Of a DNA stretch of 64,000 nucleotides, positions 10,218-18,152 are shown piece after piece. The DNA comes from Spirochaetota bacterium (GTDB lineage Bacteria; Spirochaetota; Spirochaetia; Sphaerochaetales; Sphaerochaetaceae). The DNA is taken from assembly GCA_918298275.1 (NCBI GenBank), contig CAKJZO010000024.1, forward strand, positions 1 to 64,000, given 5' to 3'. The first letter of the stretch is position 1. Every line of letters starts with the position of its first letter. The position numbers and the translations under genes are program-made. Under the pieces are notes generated by a model. That model saw nothing but the letters and a program-made list of their open reading frames with translations. It was not told the DNA's origin and searched no databases.

Positions 10218-10832
10218 TCAGATTCCCTCCAGAAGGAAAGTAACCGTTGCATTATATGTGCCGTCAGGAACCAAAGTATCATTGTTCTTGTTTGCATCTG
10301 TGGTTTCATCAAGCATGAACAGTACATACTGGTTTTCTTCCGTAGAAATCAAGGGAGTATTTAAACCTGTCAAATACGAAATGTTTTCCAGGTTGAATGT
10401 CGTATTCTCTCCACTGTGGACGGTTATGAATTCGGTTCTTGTAGAAAACGATCCGTCGCTGTTCTCTCCCGCATAGGAAAGACGGAATTTGAGATAATAG
10501 CCGATGGAACTGTTTCCGTTGACAAGGTCGGTTGCAGAAATCTGCAGTGATCTTGTCTGATAATTAGTTGCGATAATCCAAGTCGCAATGACTCTTCCCT
10601 GAAGAGGATTGGTACTGTATGCTACATCGTTTCCCAAAAGGTCAAACGGGAAGCCTATTGAACCGCTTCCTTCGGCCAGGATAGGAAATACATTCACGAT
10701 ACAGTACTTCTTGATGAAACCGCGAAGAACGAGTTCTTTAGAATTGTTCGCGATCTTTTTTTCAGTCGGATCAGCACAGATACTGAACAGAAGAACCATC
10801 AAGAGGGTCAAGATAATCAACACACGTTTCAT
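10218..10832 (-). CDS. Secreted hypothetical protein (array member 3)
   Basis: Signal peptide MKRVLIILTLLMVLLFSICADP; C-terminal YNATVTFLLEGI. Confidence 0.75.
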   Translation of the reverse strand: MKRVLIILTLLMVLLFSICADPTEKKIANNSKELVLRGFIKKYCIVNVFPILAEGSGSIGFPFDLLGNDVAYSTNPLQGRVIATWIIATNYQTRSLQISATDLVNGNSSIGYYLKFRLSYAGENSDGSFSTRTEFITVHSGENTTFNLENISYLTGLNTPLISTEENQYVLFMLDETTDANKNNDTLVPDGTYNATVTFLLEGI

Positions 10833-10843
10833 TTCCAGCCCCC

Positions 10844-11563
10844 TCATACCGATGATATGACCAGCCTTACCCTGGCAACATATTTCATGTTTGCTTCAGG
10901 AGTGCGAGCCGGACTCCCGAAATAAATATTCATACTAAAGGAGATTGAGTTTTCTATAAACTGATCTTCTGTTAAACCACGGATTACTCCATTCTGACTG
11001 GGAATGTCGGTATTGTTTACCCATGAACCGTTCTTTTTTTTCTCACTTGTAATCTTGCTGGTGATTACACCTCTGATTCCGGAAGCCGTGAGCGGTTTAA
11101 TTGAATAATTTGATCCACTGGTAGTGAATCCGCTCAATGTCCATTTGCCTTTATAACGATAATCGACGGAATTATATTCGCATGTAACGGTATTCGTACT
11201 CATTCTTGAATTTGAAGTCGTATAAGTAGCAGTAAAAAAATCGGTAGGATCATATTCATTTATGAAAGGATAGAACCAGAGTTCAACAGCTATGTCATTC
11301 TTCAGATTCGTAGAAATCTTAACTGTAAGAGCGTTATTGAGAGTTTGGTTGTAATTGTTAAGTCCGTATTCCTGAGTAGTACCTGTGATGTCGGTATCAT
11401 AGTTGTTTGATATAGTTATCGTGTATCTCAAAGGCGGAAGTTCCGGATTCTTGTAGGCAGAGAACACAAGTGATGAATTTGCGGTGGAGACATCTCCTCC
11501 ATCACAGAAAACAACTGAGATTATGATAAGAAGCAGTAATGAAACAACAATCAGTCTTCTCAT
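10844..11563 (-). CDS. Secreted hypothetical protein (array member 2)
   Basis: Signal peptide MRRLIVVSLLLLIIISVVFCDG; C-terminal KYVARVRLVISSV. Confidence 0.8.
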   Translation of the reverse strand: MRRLIVVSLLLLIIISVVFCDGGDVSTANSSLVFSAYKNPELPPLRYTITISNNYDTDITGTTQEYGLNNYNQTLNNALTVKISTNLKNDIAVELWFYPFINEYDPTDFFTATYTTSNSRMSTNTVTCEYNSVDYRYKGKWTLSGFTTSGSNYSIKPLTASGIRGVITSKITSEKKKNGSWVNNTDIPSQNGVIRGLTEDQFIENSISFSMNIYFGSPARTPEANMKYVARVRLVISSV

Positions 11564-12126
11564 GTTGCGGCCGCCTCGATAAGAACAGTTCCTTTATATG
11601 AACCATCTGCATATGAATCAAGATAAGGTTCAAAATTAAAGGAAATCGGATAATAACAGGTGACGGAAATATCATTCGATGGTGAATAGTCTCCTGTAAA
11701 TGTAGTGGAGTAAGTATTTGACGGATTGCTGCTCACTGTAACAGTTCCGTCGGTAATATCCGTATACTCTTCATTGACCAATCTGTAGACTTTTGCCTGA
11801 TACTCTCCCCAGAATGATGGAGATGGATCATATTTCAGAGTCAAAGGTGTAAAAGACAATGTGATAGTATATGGATTTTTCGTAGTCTTGTTGGTATAAA
11901 CAGCAGCGAATACCTGTGGATGCGAAAGATCAGAACTCAAATCAATGTCATAAGAAGAGATTCTGTTCTTATTAATATCAGTAAAATACATGTCAGAAAT
12001 AGTGTCTGCAACAATACGCTTGAAGAAGTACTTGAATTCCACAACACCTGTTTCAGCAAAAACGGAAAAGATAGATATAGAGAGAACAATCAAAATAGCA
12101 ATGATTCTAGTGCTGTATCTCTTCAT
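11560..12126 (-). CDS. Secreted hypothetical protein (array member 1)
   Basis: Signal peptide MKRYSTRIIAILIVLSISIFSVFAETG; C-terminal YKGTVLIEAAAT; stop overlaps next start. Confidence 0.78.
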   Translation of the reverse strand: MKRYSTRIIAILIVLSISIFSVFAETGVVEFKYFFKRIVADTISDMYFTDINKNRISSYDIDLSSDLSHPQVFAAVYTNKTTKNPYTITLSFTPLTLKYDPSPSFWGEYQAKVYRLVNEEYTDITDGTVTVSSNPSNTYSTTFTGDYSPSNDISVTCYYPISFNFEPYLDSYADGSYKGTVLIEAAAT

Positions 12127-12142
12127 TTCTAACCTCAACTAA

Positions 12143-12172
12143 ATAATACTAAAGGTTTAGTTTAGCTGTCAA
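12143..12172 (-). promoter_or_regulatory. Sigma70-type promoter with inverted repeat in spacer
   Basis: Minus strand TTGACA-18 nt-TATTAT; spacer region contains ACTAAA-GG-TTTAGT (12148-12161). Confidence 0.7.
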
Positions 12173-12234
12173 CAAAATTGGAAAAGATTTTTCAAAAAAA
12201 CTTAAAAAGTTATGAAAAATATTTTCTTCGATGT

Positions 12235-12265
12235 AACAAAAAAGGACACCCTTTCGGATGTCCTT
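12235..12265 (-). terminator. Rho-independent terminator of rpsU
   Basis: AAGGACATCC-GAAA-GGGTGTCCTTTTTT on minus strand. Confidence 0.85.
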
Positions 12266-12291
12266 GTGTGCAATACGGCACTGGCTGAGAA

Positions 12292-12501
12292 TTAATAAGC
12301 CTTGGAATTGCGCATCTTCTTGACTTTCAGCATCTGCTTGCGGGCAAGTGCCTTCTTCTTTCTGTGCTCAATTGCGGAGGGCTTCTCGAAGTACTCGCGC
12401 ATCTTGAACTCGCGGATCACGCCTTCCTTCTCAACCATTCTCTTGAAACGCTTGATAGCTTTCTCAAGTGGTTCAGTCTCATCGACTTTCACGTATGCCA
12501 T
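12292..12501 (-). CDS. rpsU: 30S ribosomal protein S21
   Basis: [42 protein letters not shown]. Confidence 0.97.
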   Translation of the reverse strand: MAYVKVDETEPLEKAIKRFKRMVEKEGVIREFKMREYFEKPSAIEHRKKKALARKQMLKVKKMRNSKAY

Positions 12502-12601
12502 ATAACTCACCCCCTCTGCCCCTCGGCTCAAGAATCCTTTGCAATCTATCATTACGTGAGAACTTTGTCCACACCAATTCGTAATTATTTCACGAAATAT
12601 T

Positions 12602-13645
12602 TCATTCCGTGAAAAGGCCGTCCGTCATCAGTTTCAGGCCGATACCCCTGATATCGGTCGCCTCGACATCACAGTCGGACGGAAGAACGCACCTGAGAGT
12701 ATACAGACTTGTATTGAAGAACTCCGGCAGTTCCTCCTCAGTAGATGGGAGAATACGAAGTGCATCAGTCACAGCACCGCCGAGGTTTACGATTATCTCG
12801 TTGTCCATAAGCGAGATGTAACCTACCCTCTTCAGGTTTTCGTCGAAAGAAAGAAGCCTGTCGAGCTCCGGGCTCTGACTATGTGATCTCAGATAGCCGT
12901 CCTCGAATTCAAAACGAACCTTCTGACGCTTTCCGAACACTTCCACATCTGCAGTGAAGAAACCGCCTGCAGACTTCCTGTCTGCAAGGAAGCTGAGCCT
13001 GTCGAAATCCATGCTGCTCAGAAATTGCCTTCCGGATGCAAGCTCATGGTTTCCGCCGTAGAACAGGGTCTCTTCCGGGACATCGAAAGAGAAGTCAGTT
13101 CCCTCTCCGGCAATCCTCATGCTGACTATTTCGCTTTCATTGAGACGCTGCGTCCTGTATTCGGAAACAAGTCCCAGATTTGCGATATTGTAGCTTATCT
13201 TGCGCTCAAGAGCCTGCCAAGCCTCTAAATCATCCTCGTCGAAGACATCCACGACGCACCATGGAACGGCAATCCTGCGGCCTAGCACCACAGGTTCAGC
13301 AAGATGCCCTAGCTTCTGGATCGCTCCCATGTCAGTTGGTTCGACGACGATATCTAGGATCTTGCCTTCAAGATTGCGTCTTCCCTTATGTGAAAGCCTG
13401 AGCATGGCATATCCGGTAGGAAGATGTGCAGGAGGCTGCGGATCGAATTCAAGGACCTGAACGGGTTTGCCCTTCTCTATTACAACGATCTTTACGGTGA
13501 CATCGGTAACGGCAAGTGCTATTCTGGCGATTGTCTTTGCGAAGTCGACATCCTTCTCGTCAGTATTGATGGAAAGGGCATCGCCTACTCTCAGCGCGAG
13601 AAGGTCCCTGATGATTGTATTTGCGTAGTTTTCGTATTTGTCCAT
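12602..13645 (-). CDS. M29-aminopeptidase-like protein, probably degenerate
   Basis: N-terminal [29 protein letters not shown] and [27 protein letters not shown] resemble M29; C-terminal metal-ligand region not recognisable. Confidence 0.5.
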   Translation of the reverse strand: MDKYENYANTIIRDLLALRVGDALSINTDEKDVDFAKTIARIALAVTDVTVKIVVIEKGKPVQVLEFDPQPPAHLPTGYAMLRLSHKGRRNLEGKILDIVVEPTDMGAIQKLGHLAEPVVLGRRIAVPWCVVDVFDEDDLEAWQALERKISYNIANLGLVSEYRTQRLNESEIVSMRIAGEGTDFSFDVPEETLFYGGNHELASGRQFLSSMDFDRLSFLADRKSAGGFFTADVEVFGKRQKVRFEFEDGYLRSHSQSPELDRLLSFDENLKRVGYISLMDNEIIVNLGGAVTDALRILPSTEEELPEFFNTSLYTLRCVLPSDCDVEATDIRGIGLKLMTDGLFTE

Positions 13646-13647
13646 AA

Positions 13648-14397
13648 TCAGCTGTTCAAAAGACAGGCTATCCTTGCACCTTCAAGCGTAAAGCCTACAT
13701 CGGCCCTGTTGACGTAGATGGCGCCCTCAAGATAGCGGGAGAAGCCTCCGGTGGCAACGACAATGACCTTGTGTCCTACTTCCTTCTCGATCTGGTCAAC
13801 AATACCTTTGAGCTGGCCTATGAAGCCGTAGATTACGCCTGCGCGGATCGATGCTACGGTATCACGGCCCAGCACGGTTTCCGGAATATCGAGCCATATT
13901 TCAGGAAGCTGGGCTGCATTCTCGAACAGTGCCTTGACGGAAGTCATCATTCCGGGACCGATCGTTACGCCAAGGACTTTTCCTTCCGGTGATACGGTCT
14001 CAGTCGTGAAGGCGGTACCGAAATCAGCGACGGTCACATACTCATTCGGGTAGATCCTGTGGGCAGCGATGAGATTGCAGAGGATATCGGAACCGAGCTC
14101 TTCGGGAATCGATTCCCTTACTAGGCCCGTCTCAATAAATCTGGAGATGACAAGAGGTTCTAAGCCGACGACAGTTCTGACTGCTTCTATGATTGAACCC
14201 GTCAGATTTGGAACGACGCTGCTGAGAACTGCTTTGTCGCACTTGATTCCGTTGAGGATTGCGCGTACTTCCGGTACGGCCTTCTTGCTCTTTGTCTTGA
14301 CTCTTTTTTCTGCAGACCAGGACTGTCCGTCATGAATCGAGATGGAAATGTTGGTGTTACCAATGTCTATACCCAATATGCGATCGTTCATCTTCAT
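13648..14397 (-). CDS. coaX: Type III pantothenate kinase
   Basis: ILGIDIGNTNISISI..., VADFGTAFTTETVSPEGKVLGVTIGPGM. Confidence 0.95.
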   Translation of the reverse strand: MKMNDRILGIDIGNTNISISIHDGQSWSAEKRVKTKSKKAVPEVRAILNGIKCDKAVLSSVVPNLTGSIIEAVRTVVGLEPLVISRFIETGLVRESIPEELGSDILCNLIAAHRIYPNEYVTVADFGTAFTTETVSPEGKVLGVTIGPGMMTSVKALFENAAQLPEIWLDIPETVLGRDTVASIRAGVIYGFIGQLKGIVDQIEKEVGHKVIVVATGGFSRYLEGAIYVNRADVGFTLEGARIACLLNS

Positions 14398-14399
14398 CC

Positions 14400-16034
14400 T
14401 CAGAGTGCAACAGCATTCTTGGAGCCGTACATCTCCATTCTAAGAGCCTTGATGGCAGGATCAGACATGTAGTCATCGAACTTCATGTAGCGGTCGATAA
14501 GTCCCTTCGGAGTGAACTCGATGATCCTGTTTGCAATCGAATCGACGAACTGGTGGTCATGCGAGTTGAAAAGCACCACACCGTTGAAATCGATGAGGCC
14601 GTTGTTGAGGCTCTGGATTGCCTCGAGGTCAAGATGGCTTGTCGGCTCATCAAAGATGAGACAGTTGGCGCCTTCGAGCATGAGCTTGGCCAGAACACAG
14701 CGGACTTTCTCTCCTCCGGAAAGGACCTTGCAGCTCTTGAGTGCCTCATCTCCTGAGAAGAGCATTCTGCCGAGGAATGATCTGAGGTATGTCTCATCGG
14801 CATCCTCTACGAACTGTCCGAGCCAATCGGTTATGCTCATGTCTTCCATGAACAGTGCATCGTTGTTCTTCGGAAAATAGCCCTGGCTTGTCGTGACACC
14901 CCAGAGATACTCTCCGCTGTCCGGCTGCATGTTGCCTGTGATGATCTCGAAGAGAACGGATTTCGCAAAGTGGTTGGGACCTACGAATGCAATCTTATCT
15001 CCATTGTTAACAAGGAGATTGAGGTTGTCCAGGACCTTCTGACCGTCGATGACCTTTGTAATTCCCTTGATCTCGAGGATGTTCTTTCCGCACTCACGGT
15101 TCGGCTTGAATGCAACATACGGGAAGCGTCTGCTGGACGGCTGGATATCGTCGATGGTCAGCTTGTCGATGAGCTTCTTTCTGCTTGTTGCCTGGCGTGC
15201 CTTGGCGACGTTGCTTGAGAAGCGGAGGATGAACTCCTTGAGCTCGGCGATCTTCTCTTCCCTTCTCTTTTTCTCATCCTTCATCTGCTTGGCGATCAGC
15301 TGGCTGGACATGTACCAGAAGTCGTAGTTTCCGACATAAAGCTGGATTTTGCCGAAATCGATATCCGCTATATGGGTACAAACCGTATTCAAAAAGTGTC
15401 TGTCGTGCGATACGACGATGACGGTATTGTTGAACGTGCTCAGAAAGTCCTCGAGCCAATGGATGGACTCAAGATCCAGGTGGTTGGTCGGCTCGTCCAG
15501 AAGCAGGATGTCCGGGTTTCCGAAAAGCGCCTGTGCAAGAAGAACGCGGACCTTCACGTTGTCCTCGACGTCCTTCATCAGCTTTTCATGCATGGGAACG
15601 GGAATTCCGAGACCGTCAAGAAGCACTCCGGCATCGGCTTCTGCTTCCCATCCGCCGAGTTCGGCGAACTCACCCTCAAGTTCTGCTGCCCTGATTCCGT
15701 CTTCCTCGGAGAATTCCTCCTTGGAATAGATTTCATCACGTTCCTTTCTGACATCGTAAAGCTTTTTATAGCCCATAATTACGGTATCGAGAATGCTGTA
15801 ATCGTTGAATGCGAAGTGATCCTGCCTGAGGACAGCCATTCTCTGTCCGCTGGTAATGATGACCTCACCTGTATCAGGCTCTATCTCTCCGGAGAGAATC
15901 TTGAGGAATGTAGACTTTCCTGCACCGTTTGCTCCGATGATGCCGTAGCAGTTGCCCGGTGTGAACTTTATGTTCACATGTTTGAACAGCACCTGGGTTC
16001 CGAAAGAAAGAGAAATGTCAGAAGCAGTGATCAT
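14400..16034 (-). CDS. ABC-F family ATPase, YbiT-like
   Basis: Two ABC domains; first signature degenerate (MKDVEDNVKVRVLLAQALF), second LSGGEKVRCVLAKLML; LLLDEPTNHLD. Confidence 0.92.
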   Translation of the reverse strand: MITASDISLSFGTQVLFKHVNIKFTPGNCYGIIGANGAGKSTFLKILSGEIEPDTGEVIITSGQRMAVLRQDHFAFNDYSILDTVIMGYKKLYDVRKERDEIYSKEEFSEEDGIRAAELEGEFAELGGWEAEADAGVLLDGLGIPVPMHEKLMKDVEDNVKVRVLLAQALFGNPDILLLDEPTNHLDLESIHWLEDFLSTFNNTVIVVSHDRHFLNTVCTHIADIDFGKIQLYVGNYDFWYMSSQLIAKQMKDEKKRREEKIAELKEFILRFSSNVAKARQATSRKKLIDKLTIDDIQPSSRRFPYVAFKPNRECGKNILEIKGITKVIDGQKVLDNLNLLVNNGDKIAFVGPNHFAKSVLFEIITGNMQPDSGEYLWGVTTSQGYFPKNNDALFMEDMSITDWLGQFVEDADETYLRSFLGRMLFSGDEALKSCKVLSGGEKVRCVLAKLMLEGANCLIFDEPTSHLDLEAIQSLNNGLIDFNGVVLFNSHDHQFVDSIANRIIEFTPKGLIDRYMKFDDYMSDPAIKALRMEMYGSKNAVAL

Positions 16035-16048
16035 TGCGCACTCCTATT

Positions 16049-16075
16049 GAAAAAAAAGGCTGTCCTAAGACAGCC
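16049..16075 (-). terminator. Rho-independent terminator after tRNA-Glu
   Basis: GGCTGTC-TTAG-GACAGCC then T8 on minus strand. Confidence 0.88.
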
Positions 16076-16082
16076 CATTGAA

Positions 16083-16154
16083 TAGTTCCAAGGGGAATCG
16101 AACCCCTGTTTAGAGACTGAGAATCTCCCGTCCTAACCCCTAGACGATGGAACC
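16083..16154 (-). tRNA. tRNA-Glu (CTC)
   Basis: GGTTCCA/TGGAACT acceptor, anticodon loop TTCTCAG, T-arm AGGGG-TTCGATT-CCCCT. Confidence 0.95.
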
Positions 16155-16173
16155 ATCTAGTTTTTCGGTTCTA

Positions 16174-16244
16174 CTGGGATGGAGGGATTCGAACCCCCAA
16201 AGGCAGAACCAGAATCTGCAGTGTTACCATTACACTACATCCCA
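16174..16244 (-). tRNA. tRNA-Gln (CTG)
   Basis: TGGGATG/CATCCCA acceptor, anticodon arm GCAGA-TTCTGGT-TCTGC. Confidence 0.95.
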
Positions 16245-16311
16245 AAAAACAAAGAACATTTGGAGATTACAAGAAACCCTCTGTTCTGTCAATAGCTTTA
16301 AGAAAAACAAA

Positions 16312-17322
16312 TCAGCTCTTCTTGAAGGCGCTTACACGGGCGCTTGCAGACAGATCCATGCCCGATCTTACCCCATCAGCTATATATCTATAGCCCAGTC
16401 CTGCAACCATGGCGCCGTTGTCCGTGCAGAGCTTCAGACTCGGGAAGCTGACTTCGTATCCTTTCTGCTCGAAGGCCTTCAGTGAGCTTCTGACAAGCGA
16501 ATTGGCAGCAACGCCGCCACCGGCTGAAATACGCTTCAGGCCTGTGTCCTTCAGTGCCTTCTCCACCCTCTTGATCAGCATGCCGACTGCAACGCGCTGG
16601 AAGCTTGCTGCGATGTTCTCCGGCGTGGCAGGCTTTCCCGTAGAGAAGATATCCAACTGATTGATGACGGCGGTCTTCAGTCCGGAATAAGAAATATCAT
16701 ATGGATGATAGCTGCTGTCCATCTTGGGCCCGGAGAACTTGAATGCAAACGGATCACCCTTCTGTGCCAGTCTGTCGATCATGACTCCGCCCGGATAACC
16801 CAGACCGTAGTGCTTGGCAACCTTGTCGAAAGCCTCACCGATTGCATCATCCACAGTCGTTCCGAGAACCTCGATGCTATCGTAGCTGTCAACGCGGCAG
16901 ATGACCGTGTGACCGCCGGAAAGAAGGACTCCGAGATAAGGATACTCCAGAGGATGCTCAATCTGAGGTGCATAAAGATGGGCTCTGATATGGTCTATTC
17001 CGATAAAAGGCACATCAAGAACCGCAGCCATTCCTTTGGCAAAATTCAAGCCCACCAAGAGCGATCCCAGCAATCCCGGCCTAGCAGTTGCGGCAATTGC
17101 CCCGATCTGGGATTTCTCGATCCCGGCCTGCAGCACTGCAGCATTTACAACCTGTGATATCCATTCGGTATGCAGTCTGGAAGCAAGTTCGGGAACAACT
17201 CCGTCAAACGGTCGATGAAGCTCGATCTGTGTTGCTATTACGTTGGAAAGTATGTTTCTGCCATCTTCAACGACGGCAGCTGAACACTCATCGCATGAGG
17301 TCTCTATGCCAAGGACGTACAT
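16312..17322 (-). CDS. tsaD: tRNA N6-threonylcarbamoyladenosine synthase TsaD
   Basis: MYVLGIETSCDECSAAVVEDG, GGHTVI, ISAGGGVAANSLVR. Confidence 0.97.
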   Translation of the reverse strand: MYVLGIETSCDECSAAVVEDGRNILSNVIATQIELHRPFDGVVPELASRLHTEWISQVVNAAVLQAGIEKSQIGAIAATARPGLLGSLLVGLNFAKGMAAVLDVPFIGIDHIRAHLYAPQIEHPLEYPYLGVLLSGGHTVICRVDSYDSIEVLGTTVDDAIGEAFDKVAKHYGLGYPGGVMIDRLAQKGDPFAFKFSGPKMDSSYHPYDISYSGLKTAVINQLDIFSTGKPATPENIAASFQRVAVGMLIKRVEKALKDTGLKRISAGGGVAANSLVRSSLKAFEQKGYEVSFPSLKLCTDNGAMVAGLGYRYIADGVRSGMDLSASARVSAFKKS

Positions 17323-17585
17323 CAGATATCTCCGTCTTTGAAGAAGTCATCCTCGTCTTCTAATTCATCATCAAGATCATCGTAATCGTGGGCTACCTGA
17401 ATCGGCGAGAACTTGCCTGCGAAGAACATGTCAATAAGTCTCTGCTGATTGGCCTGAGGTGCTGCATCATCTATATAGGAAACAATCTCCTTGGAAAGAG
17501 GCATCCCATAGACCTTTGCACCGCGCCTGGACTTCTTCTGAGGCATGAGTTCATCATTGTTTGGAACAATCACGATTTTATTCAT
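17322..17585 (-). CDS. Hypothetical protein, acidic C-terminus
   Basis: 87 aa ORF, adjoins tsaD; DYDDLDDELEDEDDFFKDGDI tail. Confidence 0.6.
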   Translation of the reverse strand: MNKIVIVPNNDELMPQKKSRRGAKVYGMPLSKEIVSYIDDAAPQANQQRLIDMFFAGKFSPIQVAHDYDDLDDELEDEDDFFKDGDI

Positions 17586-17640
17586 GTATCAAAAGTACAA
17601 TCGCACTCACAAATAGTCAACAGTACTTAACAAAAAAACA

Positions 17641-17824
17641 GACAGCTACGACAGCGGAGATAGCTGGCCAATCAAGATTATCTAGAACAGCTAAGAACGC
17701 TGAAACAACGAAGACTGCCAACAACAGCGAATCCTATATGAAAGACAATTCGCTGTTGATCGCTGACCTAGCTCAGCTAGTTGTGTCAGCTGTGATAGCT
17801 ATATTCGCTATACTCGCTATAAGT
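17641..17824. repeat. Inverted-repeat element with degenerate 9-nt units on both arms
   Basis: Right arm GCTGTGATA GCTATATTC GCTATACTC GCTATAAGT (17789-17824); left arm in inverse orientation GCTATCTCC GCTGTCGTA GCTGTC (17641-17664); central perfect 11-bp hairpin CAACAGCGAAT...ATTCGCTGTTG (17722-17758). Confidence 0.6.
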
Positions 17825-17826
17825 GT

Positions 17827-17843
17827 GCCAGAAAAGGGAATCG
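17827..17843 (-). repeat. 17-bp exact duplicate of tRNA-Thr 3' end (att-like)
   Basis: gccagaaaagggaatcg identical to 17982-17998 inside tRNA-Thr. Confidence 0.8.
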
Positions 17844-17947
17844 CTTTTGCCTACCGGTAGTCCTGCAAAAGCCGGCTCCGCTGCAGTATCCTGCGCAAGC
17901 TCGGATCCTGCCCTACGCTCCGCTTCAATTCCCTACGTCCATATACA

Positions 17948-17977
17948 AACAAGACCCCACGGATGTGAGGTCTTGTT
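17948..17977 (-). terminator. Hairpin downstream of tRNA-Thr (probable terminator)
   Basis: AACAAGACC / GGTCTTGTT 9-bp arms immediately 3' of tRNA. Confidence 0.6.
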
Positions 17978-17980
17978 TTC

Positions 17981-18052
17981 AGCCAGAAAAGGGAATCGAA
18001 CCCTTGACCTGCTCATTACGAGTGAGCTGCTCTACCCCTGAGCTAATCTGGC
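17981..18052 (-). tRNA. tRNA-Thr (CGT)
   Basis: GCCAGAT...TTCTGGC acceptor, anticodon arm GCTCA-CTCGTAA-TGAGC, T-loop TTCGATT. Confidence 0.94.
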
Positions 18053-18101
18053 GTGCGATGATTAGATTAAACAATAACGGTTCGTTTGTAAATAGAAAAG
18101 A

Positions 18102-18132
18102 AAAACAATGGAGCCCCAAAAGGAGCTCCATT
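18102..18132 (-). terminator. Rho-independent terminator of ppdK
   Basis: AATGGAGCTCC-TTTT-GGGGCTCCATT then GTTTTTC on minus strand. Confidence 0.8.
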
Positions 18133-18152
18133 CAAATAGAAAACCAGTAAGA

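Noticed and set aside
17641-17824. Possible CRISPR array in the repeated 9-nt region
   Set aside because: Units are only 9 nt, contiguous, degenerate and in opposite orientations; no spacers and no cas genes.
17823-18150. Small plus-strand ORFs with PEKGIEPLTC-type sequence
   Set aside because: Read-through translation of the tRNA-Thr complement, a well-known false ORF pattern.
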